From the NCBI GenBank assembly GCA_016802295.1, contig JAESIW010000207.1:2020969-2084968 (forward strand): 64,000 nucleotides of DNA, written 5' to 3'. The stretch comes from Brachionus rotundiformis (Eukaryota > Rotifera > Eurotatoria > Ploima > Brachionidae). The number at the start of each line of letters is the position of its first letter. Positions within the stretch are counted from its first letter, which is position 1. The position numbers were made by a program, and so were the translations under genes. Below the pieces are notes generated by a model. It saw only the letters and a list, made by a program, of their open reading frames with translations. It was not told where the DNA came from and did no database searches. Positions 12,226 through 22,679 of the stretch are shown here, in pieces.

Positions 12226-13416
12226 TATTCCTGAATTGTTCTATTAATTGTAACCCTATAGGCAAATAGGTAAAATTGTCTCTTATATTATTTTCATTAA
12301 TAGTTTGTTATACTTTACGGAAAATATAGATATCGTAACACCACTGTATAGAAGGTTAAGACTGTTATTTAATTAATGAATTGGATAAAAAAACTATAAC
12401 TTAATAAATATTTTTTTCATTAAACTTTTTGAAATTAGTTAATTGAATTAAAAGAGTACTTAATAAAAAAATATTCACACAACTTAAATCTCTTGACTCT
12501 GAAACCAATTGCCTGAATTGAAGAGGAGGTGGAATTATTTCTCATCGCTCGATTGTTCATAACTGGTGGGTTTGTCGATCTGTTTTTGTTTGATGATTTA
12601 GTCGTCGACACATTATTTGGCAATTAGCTTATTTTGACCAAGTATTACCAACTCAATAAATAACTTTCTAATCTATTCCTTTCATCTTTTTGTTCATTAA
12701 TAGTCGACTCTCTTATTACTTCGCTTGACATTGTACAATAATCTTTTTCCTTATCCAAACATTCTATTAAAAAATCTATATCACTCTTAGGCTGCGCAAT
12801 TTATGTCTCTAGCATGATAGAATTATTTTCTCTTCCTCGCTGGCTCTCTTAAAATTTGGCTCTTGGGTCTTGTTCAAAATATAATTAAAAATTTGGTACT
12901 TAATTTGGTAATTTGGTCACATCCTCTAATTAGCCAATATGGTATATATCAAACTTAATTTACAATCATTTTTTTCAAATATTGATTATTCTTTTTTCAA
13001 ATACTATAAACCATCTTCTCAGTTCAAATATTATCATTTAAATATCTCATAATGCATAAACAAACATATTTTACCAACAAACTAGAAATTAAAATACCAT
13101 ACTTTGTTAATTAAAAATATTTAACAGTTAATTTAATTTTCTTAAGTTTAAAGTTATGCATAGTTTAATTGATCCAAGTCTGAAAATTTGCTTACCATCT
13201 TTAGATTTGGAATGAAAAATAAATATTAGGAAAATTTTATGATTTTTCTTGAGCTTAGTCAAATGGTTAAATTAGCTTAGAAACGGCACATTTAAAATTA
13301 ATGCGACTATACTCTTTTAATTAGAGAGACAAATTTTTTACATAAATATATTTAAAAATATTTTATTCGAAAAAATAAATAATTATTTCTCAGCCAGTGT
13401 ATGAAAATAAAGAATA
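12226..13416. other. Intergenic region
   Basis: Low-complexity AT-rich DNA. A 62-residue Ser/Asn-rich open frame on the minus strand (12623-12435) has no recognisable domain or splice context and is not called. The promoter of the next gene must lie toward 13.4 kb. Confidence 0.4.
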
Positions 13417-14426
13417 ATGCAGTCATCATCAGGTAAAATGGTGCACGATTTTTCCAAGGTTAAAATTTGCCTTAAGATTTTGTGACATGGTCGCAGTTTT
13501 TCCAGAGTGCCCAAATACCATCAAAATTTGTGGCCAGCTATGCAAATAAGTTCTGCGAGAACCGGATCCGCTTTGACATGTTGCCAGATATAGATAAACC
13601 ACTGTTAAATGAGATGGGCATAACGGCAATCGGAGACTGTTTGAGCATACTTAAGCAGGCCAAATTGACAATAGCCAAATTGGAAGAGGAAAAAAAGGAA
13701 CCGGTTTTGGCAGAAAGCTCCAAGGATAGGGGAAAAGTTGCCAAGCGAATTATAGAAAACTATCTTGGAGACACTGAAACAAAACCAGATAAAACTTCAA
13801 GCAATTTGTCGCAAAATCTCATCTCGAGACTTAACTTTACCAAGTCGCCAGTGGTCAAATTCAATGAGGATTCATTGGGAAAAGTTGTTGTTTCGTCAAC
13901 TACCGATGATCTGGACCATGGCGAAAAGACTAAAAATTTGAAGCGAAAATTGGTCAATGTTGAACAAAATGGCGACGAAAAACCGCTAGAGTACCGCGGC
14001 TTTTTGAAAAACAATCCGGAAAAACCAGCAAAACCATGCACATTGAACAACGCGATTAAAATGCAAAAAGTCGGCTCCAAAGTTGTCTATTTGACCAAAA
14101 AAGAAGAAGCAAACATTGATGACAATGTGCCAAACGAAACAAAAAAGATAATTTCTTTAAAAAGCATAAAACAGTCTGGTCAAATGGAAACAAGTACGAA
14201 AGATGGCGTTTTTAGCCGAATAGAACCCATGGTCAAGTCTTCGCCAAATGCTGCGGCTGTTCGACTGCTCAAAGAAGCTGTTCAGACCAAAAATTCCAAG
14301 CAGCATATTATTCCCATATCAAGTCAAATTAAAAGTGTAAGTTCAACTCAAACGCCTAAAATTGTTAAGCTTAATCAGCCCAAACACCTGAACAATAGTG
14401 TTCATAATAGGCTTTCTTTTAATTAA
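13417..14426 (+). CDS. C19orf47-like SAM-domain protein
   Basis: Two exons: 13417-13432 and 13477-14426, with a 44-nt intron (donor GTAAAATG, acceptor CCTTAAG); 321 residues. Residues about 6-70 form a SAM-like helical domain: TWSQFFQSAQIP, a YANKFCENRI helix, LPDIDKPLLNEMGI and IGDCLSILKQAK. The order and spacing match the SAM domain at the start of human C19orf47. Later the protein is basic and disordered, and a GVFSRI motif near residue 250 also recalls the GVFSRLG motif of that family. The family is poorly characterised and probably nuclear. An overlapping upstream ATG at 13401 is out of frame. AATAAA at 14455-14460 is a likely polyadenylation signal. Confidence 0.75.
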
Positions 14427-15110
14427 TCTTTTTTAATTTTAATTGTGTAAATATAATAAATTCTAAGATAAAATTTTTGTTTTGTTTTTAAATTTAGATA
14501 GAAAAATGTATAAAAAATAAAATTAGAGAATATAAAAAAAATATCTATTTATTTTTTATCAAATATAATGTCTTAGAAATAACAATAGTTAAAATTTGGC
14601 AAATAAAATATGTTATTTTATTCCTATTTTTTATTACTATTCTAATTGAGAAATTAATGAAATTAAAAATTTCACAATTAGACAAACAATTTACATTTGA
14701 CAATTAAAATTAATTAAAATATCATTATGAACAAGTAATTTAGAAATGTTGAGTAGCTTTTTATCACTCCTTAGTCACTCTTTTCGCGATTGATAAAATG
14801 CTAATTTAAAAAATATTTAATTACAAAATTTTATTTTATTATAAAGCCTATTATTGAGTTTATAAATAAATTTATGGGGATACGCAAATCAAACGCATGC
14901 CAAACTCGTGCGATTTGATTCATTAAATGAAAAATAAAAAGGCTTGGCGCAAGTGATAGACCATTTTTTGGCATATGGTACATTTAATTAGCTTAAAATA
15001 GAAGAATATTCAAATTACTCGAATATTTCATAAATTCTAAAATTAAAATTGGGACATAAATAAATAGGGATAAAAAATAGAATCAGAGTAACATAAAAAA
15101 AAATTCTAAA
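14427..15110. other. Intergenic, AT-rich
   Basis: Contains the likely polyA signal of the SAM gene and the promoter area of the next gene; nothing else recognised. Confidence 0.45.
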
Positions 15111-15674
15111 ATGCTGGAGCAACGAGAAGATGGTACACAGACCGAAAGTGAAGACAAATCTGAGCTTAGGATGCAGATGTTGTCCAGATCCAGACGAAGC
15201 TCGCAACTTGAGCACGAAATTTTCTTGGCCATGATACCTGACTGGAAGTACGACTTGAACGGCTACTATGACCAATTGACCACCAGTTTGTACCAATGGG
15301 ACGAGTTTTTTGAATTGTGCAAATACAAAATATTCTCTTTTGAGGAATATATAAACAATGAGTATTTTTATGACTTGGTATCTACTCATAACAAATTAGT
15401 AAATGATGGTTATAAAAAAGGCATCCTTCCTGTTGTATACGACCTAATGCAGCGAAAGGTGCATTTTTTGATCCTGTATGTCTTTCTTACCAACGAAGTG
15501 CCAAAGGAGTTTAGAAATTTAAATTTCCTTTTTTTTGGTTTGACAAATAAATACCCGGAATTGATTTCAAAAGCGAAAAAAAATATTGAGTCAATGCGTT
15601 TACCAATTGTTCCAGTTAAGCAAATATTTAAAATAAGAGAGATAGATATTGACCCTCTACCAGATTTAATATAA
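15111..15674 (+). CDS. Unrecognised 187-residue protein
   Basis: Single open frame starting at ATG 15111. The first 40 residues are charged and Arg/Ser-rich; residues 35-187 look like a folded, aromatic-rich helical domain (DWKYDLNGYYDQLTTSLYQW, FFELCKYKIF, LPVVYDLMQRKVHFLILYV, ending IDIDPLPDLI). There is no signal peptide and no clear membrane segment. G+C is higher in the first half than in its surroundings, which supports real coding. I do not recognise a family. It lies head-to-tail after the SAM gene, 684 bp away. Confidence 0.6.
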   Translation: MLEQREDGTQTESEDKSELRMQMLSRSRRSSQLEHEIFLAMIPDWKYDLNGYYDQLTTSLYQWDEFFELCKYKIFSFEEYINNEYFYDLVSTHNKLVNDGYKKGILPVVYDLMQRKVHFLILYVFLTNEVPKEFRNLNFLFFGLTNKYPELISKAKKNIESMRLPIVPVKQIFKIREIDIDPLPDLI

Positions 15675-17278
15675 ACTTATTTTACTCTCTTTATGTAAAT
15701 AGTAAAAAAAAATTCTAATATCTAAATCAAACTTTGTGCCAAATCCTTAAATAAAAATTAAAAAATAAATTAATTTTTAAAAAGTTAGATTAAATTAGAG
15801 CTAAAAAGCCCTAATTTTGAAACGAAGTGTTTTCAATTTGAATGGCGTGGCATAAAAATGTACTGTTTATTAGTTAAAATTTTGATAATATTTTAAATAA
15901 ATGTTTTTTTACCAAAAGGATAATTTTTTTTTACTTGATTTGGTTCCTATATAAGGAAAAAATTAATTATTAATTAATGATTAATTAATTAACTCGTTAG
16001 AATCAAAAGTTTTTAACATATTATTTTTACCAATTTGTTAACTTTTTTGGTAATTTTTATTCATTATTTGCATAGATATTCACCACTTCTAAATCAAAAG
16101 CTGCAATTTTGTTTAATTCTTATTTTCAGATCAAAAAATTAATTAAATTTGAACATATTTTATATTATTATTTTGTGATAAAATATTAGCCTATTTTATC
16201 CTTGTTCTTAATTTGACTTTAAAACAAAGTGATCATATTTTTAGTTTCATATTCTTATTTTGGAGCATTAACATCATCACATTTACCAAAAAATATTTTG
16301 TACCCAGAGGTCTAAAACAAACTAACCTTATAAAAAATATTAAGTTCTTTCAGACCCAGTTGTTCAATGAATTTAATCAATTTTTTTTAAATAAACAAAA
16401 CAAAATTCTTATCAAATCTAAGGTTTAAATTTTTAGATTTTTGTTTAATTCTATATTAATAAATCAAAATTAATATTTTTAATAAAATTGATAATTTGTG
16501 ATTATTTTAACTTAAAATTTAACCTAATTCCATAAAAAGTTAATTAAATCTCAATCAATCCGTTCTTGTAGATAAATTATACAATTTAATATCGTAATTC
16601 TTAATCTGTTTTCAACAGCTTTTATCTTATTGAAAAAAAATAATTTATTTGATAAAGTGATTAATTTAGTACTCATTTTATTAAAATATGCGTCTTTTGA
16701 ACCTAGATGTTCAGACTCTGGTCGACGCCCAGATTCGGACAGGTTCAGTTTCAAAAAAGGTCTAAATTTGTCAAAAGTTTAACAGTGAGATGAAGAAAAA
16801 AATGGCTATTATTGTCAAAACGGCTGCATTAAAAAGCAAAATCAGAAACAAAATTAATTTTTTCCTTTGATTTTTTTTGGATATAATTAATTAAATTAAT
16901 TGCCAAATAAAATGTTTTCTAGTTTAAATAATTTTTTGAAAAATTATTTTTATAGGTACTTGATAAAAATTTTTTATAATTGTGAAAACTTTACTGAATA
17001 AATTAATTGCATCTTTTATCGGTCATATTCAACCTGATATTAATCCTGATATTAATTACTGAATATCAGTAACAAGAGAATTGGATAGCGAAGTATTTTT
17101 TCCGGAAAAAGAGCTGGACATTTGCCGTATTTCACATTAAGTTGAAATTATGCATTAAATCTAGACCTACTTAACATTGGATTATTATCTGATGGTAAAT
17201 TATGCAAATAATAATAATTTTTAAATTGTTTTCATATGAAAATTAATAAATTAAAGATATAAAATAAAATTTATTTTT
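15675..17278. other. Intergenic, AT-rich
   Basis: Long AT-rich spacer between convergent genes. It holds palindromic TTAATTAA runs near 15.96-15.99 kb. Short open frames (16213-16428 plus, 16754-16551 minus) lack coding character. Confidence 0.5.
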
Positions 17279-18886
17279 TTAAATGTTCATAAATGGAGTA
17301 AGAGCTGGTTTAGAATATAAATTTTTCAGAACATCTCTGACACCTTTTACATTGCGCATCAGTTGGTTGGTGGTAAAATGAGTGGCGCCAAACGAGCTAA
17401 AATTCCTATAATTTCTAGTTATCTCAACTTGTCTCCTAATTTCATCCGAAGGCCAATTGTTATTCTCCAACTTGTACAAGGCATTTCCAGAAAAAACAAG
17501 CTTATTCTTCACATTTTGTTGTCCCCACCACTTGAGCAAATTGGGAAAACTTTGAGCCACTGGATCAATTTCCCAATAGAGCTGAGGTGTCAAATAATCC
17601 AACCATCCTTCGTTCAGCCATTTTTTTGAGTCTGCAAAAATTTTGTCATAAGCATCAAAACCAATTATTCCAGACGGGTATCCTGGTCTCCATATTCCAA
17701 ACGGACTTATGCCAAATTGTGCCAATGGCTTGACGCGCTTCACCAGTGAATAAATGTCTTGGATCAATTTGTTTACATTGTCTCTTCTCCAGTCATTTTT
17801 GCTTAATGTTCCGCCATAGTTCAAGTAGGTGGCATATGTAGCTGAGTCAGGAAAATCTGTGTTATCCGGATATGGATAAAAATAATCGTCCATATGCAAG
17901 CCATCTATGTCGTATCTGGTCAAAATATCTTCCAAAACAGACAAAGTATGTGTCTTTATTTGAGCAGAGCCTGGGTCCATCCACAAGTATCCCCCGTAAT
18001 TGTATGCATATCTTGAATACTTGTTGGCCATGTGATTTGGTGACAGAGTGTAAGTCTCGCCTTTGTTTCTGGCACGATATGGATTGAACCATGCATGAAC
18101 ATCAATATTTCTGGCATGAGCCTCATCGATTATGAATTGTAAAGGATCCCAAAAGGGGCTTGGTGCCTTGCCTTGTGTACCAGTTAAATAATAGCTCCAA
18201 GGTTCTATGTTTGAATTGTACAAGGCGTCGCCAGCAGGTCTAATCTGAAATACAACAGCATTTATTCCAGTTAATTTCAAAGTGTCCAAGATGGTTATAA
18301 GTTCAGATTTTTGCTGCTCGGTAGTGAGAGTTCTTTTCGATGGCCAGTCAATATTTGCAACTGTTGAAATCCAAACTCCTCTAAACTCATAGTAGTCTAC
18401 ACTTTTTTGTAGCGAGTAGCAACAAACTTCATCCATACCGCACTCATTAGTTATGGCCACCTGAGCGTTTGGACAATTTTGAAAAGGAACGCAAACACCT
18501 TTGCCTTTAGTGGTACTCATTCCACATTTTTTAAGCTCATCTCTGCTTGGCAAATTGGAATCAAAGCAACATTTGTACTCATTTGAGTAACCATCACAGT
18601 ATCCTGACAAAGCTAAGCCTTGACAATCGGAAGATTTAACGCATTGACCAAATCCATAGCTTGGATGTTCGTACTTGGAGCAATCGTCGGTTGGAGTGCT
18701 ATAACAACATTTTACATCGTTTGGAAAGCTTGGACACAGATTGGAAACATATAGACTGTATGGACACCGGGCTGTGTGAACGCACTTTCCATACCCGTAG
18801 GTAGGATGTGCTGTAGTTTCACATGGTTCGATGCCAAGTAGGCTATTTATCAAATTGAATAAAATAAAAATTACAAAATAAAGCAT
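17279..18886 (-). CDS. Secreted GHL10-type glycan hydrolase with three Cys modules
   Basis: Intronless, 535 residues. Residues 1-19 are a signal peptide (MLYFVIFILFNLINSLLG). Three tandem Cys-rich modules follow (about 20-62, 67-108 and 119-157), each of form C-x(n)-G-x-G-x-C-x(n)-C...C-x(n)-CC. Residues 162-520 are a bacterial-type GHL10 (DUF187) domain: EFRGVWISTVANIDWPS, NAVVFQIRPAGDALY, DVHAWFNPYRARN, the DIDGLHMDDYFYPYP loop near residues 328-342 and FGISPFGIWRPGYPSG. The bacterial relative DigH (YddW) cuts denuded peptidoglycan glycan strands, so digestion of bacterial cell walls, or defence, is the best inference. No introns and a bacterial catalytic family suggest horizontal acquisition, with addition of the Cys modules. 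The acidic catalytic residues are present. Confidence 0.85.
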   Translation of the reverse strand: MLYFVIFILFNLINSLLGIEPCETTAHPTYGYGKCVHTARCPYSLYVSNLCPSFPNDVKCCYSTPTDDCSKYEHPSYGFGQCVKSSDCQGLALSGYCDGYSNEYKCCFDSNLPSRDELKKCGMSTTKGKGVCVPFQNCPNAQVAITNECGMDEVCCYSLQKSVDYYEFRGVWISTVANIDWPSKRTLTTEQQKSELITILDTLKLTGINAVVFQIRPAGDALYNSNIEPWSYYLTGTQGKAPSPFWDPLQFIIDEAHARNIDVHAWFNPYRARNKGETYTLSPNHMANKYSRYAYNYGGYLWMDPGSAQIKTHTLSVLEDILTRYDIDGLHMDDYFYPYPDNTDFPDSATYATYLNYGGTLSKNDWRRDNVNKLIQDIYSLVKRVKPLAQFGISPFGIWRPGYPSGIIGFDAYDKIFADSKKWLNEGWLDYLTPQLYWEIDPVAQSFPNLLKWWGQQNVKNKLVFSGNALYKLENNNWPSDEIRRQVEITRNYRNFSSFGATHFTTNQLMRNVKGVRDVLKNLYSKPALTPFMNI

Positions 18887-19710
18887 TTATTCTTTTTCTA
18901 ATAAGTTAAGATTTTTTATTATTTAAATATTTGGGAAAATGACAAGTTTTTTTGATGTGAAAAGGTGTGCTATTTATCTTGTGTCGTTCATTAATTGATA
19001 CATTTATTTAAAAGTGGTGAAATAATGTATCTTTAAAATTAAAAATAAGCATTTAGATGGTTACATAATATAAAATATTTATGGTACGATTAACGTTTGG
19101 CAAGTCAAATACTAAATTATAAAAAAGCCAAGTGGTTCATTTTGGAAGTCACAACAGTTCAAGTGATTACTGGAATCGGAACAGGTGACTTTATGCAATT
19201 TAAGATAATTAATGGCTATGAGATTGTCAAACTAAATAATACTACTTCTAAATATATACATACCAGATACTTTTAAGTCTTACAATGATTGAAATGGTAG
19301 AAAAAATTTTGGTCATGTTCAAAGATTTATTTATTTCTGTAAAAAATTTTATTGGTGAAAATTAATTTGATAATATTAAAAAAGGCTATCAATTTCGATT
19401 AGTCTTAGCTTTTAGAAAGAAAAAAATTTAAAAAAAAAATTAAGAATTAAAATGAAAAACAATAAAAATGGAATCTATCAAGAAATGAACAATAGAAAAA
19501 TTGAAAGGAGATGGACAAGAGGGTTAAAATTTTAAGTGATTATAATAAAGAGATTTTTTATTTCAATAAATTAAAATTCTAAGTATTTAAAACTTAATTT
19601 GAAAATTAATTTTTATTTATTGTTTAAAAAAAGTTTATTTTTGAATTAATTCATGTTTAATAAAATTCAAAATACATTGTATAAGTTTGAACAAAAATAG
19701 TTATTTTTAT
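18887..19710. other. Upstream region of the GHL10 gene
   Basis: AT-rich, no ORF; presumed promoter of the hydrolase gene toward 18.9 kb. Confidence 0.4.
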
Positions 19711-20200
19711 AGTCACCCTCCTCTTTTGGCAACCGGGCTTGGGACCGGCTTTGGCAGAGTTATGACGGCGTCTTTCCCTAAGAAGCCAGTGGGACGTTCA
19801 TCATAAACAGCGCCACTCATCCGAGCACTCAGAATCGGCTGCGAACTCGGCAACTATTTAGACTAGTTTGGAACCACAAACCAAGCGACTTCTCTCTCAC
19901 TCGAGAAAAGTCTTAACTTTAGGCTTCCAAAGTTACGTACTGTCTGCAGAGGGTCAGCTGTAGCAGCAGATTCTCGCTCCTTTCGGATTCTATACTGGGA
20001 GATGGTCGAAGCCAGCGGCGCCCTCATACGACAAGACTAGGACAAAGACCCGTAGGCCTATGTACCCGCCATACAGCTCTTCTGCAGACTACGTGAAAGA
20101 CCACATGCACATACGATGCATGTGGCTGCCACCACCCTCCTCTTTTTTCATCAGGACTTGGGACCTGCGGATCGGCAGAGTTATGGTGACTGCTCTGAGT
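19711..20200. repeat. GC-richer repeat island with terminal-like repeats
   Basis: An abrupt block of about 50% G+C in AT-rich DNA. About 52 bp beginning CACCCTCCTCTTTT and ending GGCAGAGTTATG occur at 19714-19765 and again, about 80% alike, near 20133-20186, in the same orientation and about 420 bp apart. A perfect 9-bp inverted repeat, CCACATGCA and TGCATGTGG, sits at 20101-20109 and 20117-20125. No long protein is encoded. Probably a small transposable element or LTR remnant. Confidence 0.6.
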
Positions 20201-21251
20201 CTATTTAAAAAAAAAACTTTTTCTCAAAATTTAAATTTTGAATTTTTAAAAAATGAAATACTTTTTGGTAAAATGACATCCTATTTATACCCCTTTGGTC
20301 TACATTAGCTTTAAGAACTACTTAAACAATTTAATTAATTTAACTAATTTAATTGCTTTAGTTGAAAAAAAAAGTTAACTAATTCAAATTTTTAGATTAT
20401 CGTCAAGGTTATATATCAAAAATTACGAACGAATTATTCCACCTGTTTATATCAAATTAAAAATATGGTTAACGATTCTTGCTTAGAATTATTTAATTAA
20501 AAATAAAATGCTTAAAAAAGTCTTTATAAAAAAATGCACTTTGAATTGGTTGATTTATTTCAATTAGTAAAGCTTTCCTGGCTTGGACCGGGTAGTGCTT
20601 GCTCATTAGTTATTTTTTTATTAATCAATGGTTAAGATAATCTTTTTACAATGTACCATGATAAAGACAATAAAGATTTTTTAAAATAAAATCACTTTCT
20701 ATTCTTAATACTGCTGGTCATTATTGGAAATAAAATTTATTTCAAAAAAAAAATTTTATATTTGCTTCAAGAAATAACTCAAAAAGTATGTTTTTTAGAG
20801 AATAAAATATTTCAAAATACATTTAACTAAAATTAATTTATTTTTTAATGAATTTGTAATAAAACAAAAAAAGAACCAAAAAAGATATTTAATTAAAAAA
20901 TGTTTTGTGCCTTTTAAGATGAGATAGATATTATTTAATTCATTATCAAATTCTTTATTAAGACTGGTCGAACTAAATACAAATATTTTTCAAGTGATAA
21001 AATTTCAGTTTTATTGTGTACAGTATATAATGATTTTAAAATTTTTTTCCACTCAAAATTCGCCCAATTTAACAGAAAGACTAAACTGTTTAAATGTTGA
21101 GTTAGTTTTGAACTTTACATTTCTATTTAGTACATGCATAGGAAAAATACAAGATAAATTAATTGCAAGTTAAAATAAAATGCAAATTTTAATTTTGCAA
21201 TTTTAATATTTATCTGTTAAGTTTAATTAAAAAATTTTGAATAAAACAACC
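20201..21251. other. Intergenic, AT-rich
   Basis: No gene seen. A 16-bp string GTCATTATTGGAAATA near 20.71 kb also occurs near 10.03 kb; too short to interpret. Confidence 0.4.
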
Positions 21252-22232
21252 ATGTCTGAGCTGGAAAATTTGTATGCACCAAACAATGGATCATTTGACT
21301 CGCAGGAAAGCACAAAAATTACCCTAAAAACCGAGCTGGACCTGGACGCCAACCATCTTAACACATCAGACACAAACAGCTTTCTGGACCAAACAATAAA
21401 CACAGAATCTCAAATTTTGACCAAAATAGAGACTTCAAATGACCACATATTTCAAAATGGTGTCAACTACCAAAAGGTCTACCTGGAGGACTTGAATGAA
21501 GACATGAGCTTCAACACAAGTCTAGAGGACTCCATGCTAAAACAGTTCAAGTTCCAAATACTGTACAGCGAGCTAAAAAATATGGTAGACAACAGTGTCC
21601 ATGATCCAAACTCTTCCAAGCCTTATCGATATTTGACAGGCAATTTTATCAAAGTGTTCGAAAAGCATGTGGAAAATTATGAAAAAATGAAAATTCCAAT
21701 ACAAAAGAGAAACAATGTTGTCTACGAAGAGTCGTCGCGGAACAACACCGTCTATCTAAGGATAAATGGCGACTGTAAGCTGTGTCCCAAAGAAAACAAG
21801 GTTAGGTATGTATTTATAGTCCGCAAGAAGCCCGATGGTAGCGAAAAGTTTGTGGACGTAGAGGCCAAGAGTAGAGGCATCCACTACCATACGGACTGCT
21901 CGGAGACTTTTACCAGAAAAAAGCGCATATCTGCCATGAAGCAAGACATTGTCCAGGCTAGTCCGAGCAATGAGAAAGTGATCATATTGGCCAAGAAGAG
22001 AAAGTCAGAGGACGGCGACAGGCTCAACCTGAGCTTGGATCAAAGTGTCAATTTCAACTTTTTGGTCAACCCGAATGATCGAGTGTTTTACCAAACGGTT
22101 GCCAATCAAGTGTCAAATAAGTTAATGATCAAATTGGATCAAATAAATCTTAAAGTTAACCAAATAAGTGACCGATTGTATGATTTGGAAAAAAAATTGG
22201 AAACCTATGAGGTCAATGATATACAAATATAG
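21252..22232 (+). CDS. Possible C2HH zinc-binding protein with C-terminal coiled coil
   Basis: Single exon, 326 residues from the ATG at 21252. The first 100 residues are acidic. A central domain (about 115-235) contains C175-x2-C178, a basic beta-rich stretch (YVFIVRKKPDG, FVDVEAKSRG) and H211-x-H213, then a Lys/Arg-rich segment. The Cys-Cys-His-His order and the strand pattern resemble WRKY-GCM1/FLYWCH-type zinc fingers, which bind DNA; this is a hypothesis from spacing only. Residues about 285-320 form a heptad helix (LMIKLDQINLKVNQISDRLY), likely a dimerising coiled coil. AATAAA at 22353-22358 follows the stop. Transcription factor or domesticated transposon protein are both possible. Confidence 0.6.
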   Translation: MSELENLYAPNNGSFDSQESTKITLKTELDLDANHLNTSDTNSFLDQTINTESQILTKIETSNDHIFQNGVNYQKVYLEDLNEDMSFNTSLEDSMLKQFKFQILYSELKNMVDNSVHDPNSSKPYRYLTGNFIKVFEKHVENYEKMKIPIQKRNNVVYEESSRNNTVYLRINGDCKLCPKENKVRYVFIVRKKPDGSEKFVDVEAKSRGIHYHTDCSETFTRKKRISAMKQDIVQASPSNEKVIILAKKRKSEDGDRLNLSLDQSVNFNFLVNPNDRVFYQTVANQVSNKLMIKLDQINLKVNQISDRLYDLEKKLETYEVNDIQI

Positions 22233-22679
22233 TTAAGCCGGATGACTATTCATTTTATTGAGATAATTGTTTTTAATTTTTGGAAATTTTTTTATCTTTT
22301 TTTTTTTTGTCGTTCGGTTTGTCTTGGAATTTAATTTTGGTGTAAATTTCTGAATAAAATAATTAAATAGATAAACTTGGTTGTCTTTTTGCCAAATTAA
22401 AAATTAAACCTAAATTGAACAAATTGTCAAAATTAAGTAAATCTAAAGCAAAATGTGTTGTTAGCTGTTTCTTTTAATTTAATTAAGAAATTGTTTTAAA
22501 TCAAATATTTTTTTAATAAAATTATTATTACAAGCCATGGACGATGAAAACTTGCCCAATCATAATGATAATGATTCTCACAAAAAATAATAAAAAAATT
22601 TCCTATCTAAAACCAATAATTTCTTGGGTAACTAATTTGATGAAAATTCTGCTTCTCAAAGCAAATAGAGGAAGTAAAA
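22233..22679. other. 3' flank and spacer
   Basis: Contains the likely polyA signal at 22353. A very short Asp/Asn-rich frame starting ATG 22538 stops after about 17 codons and is not called. Confidence 0.4.

Noticed and set aside
11574..12310. tRNA or rRNA in the GC-richer island
   Set aside because: No cloverleaf, anticodon arm or rRNA core sequence could be found.
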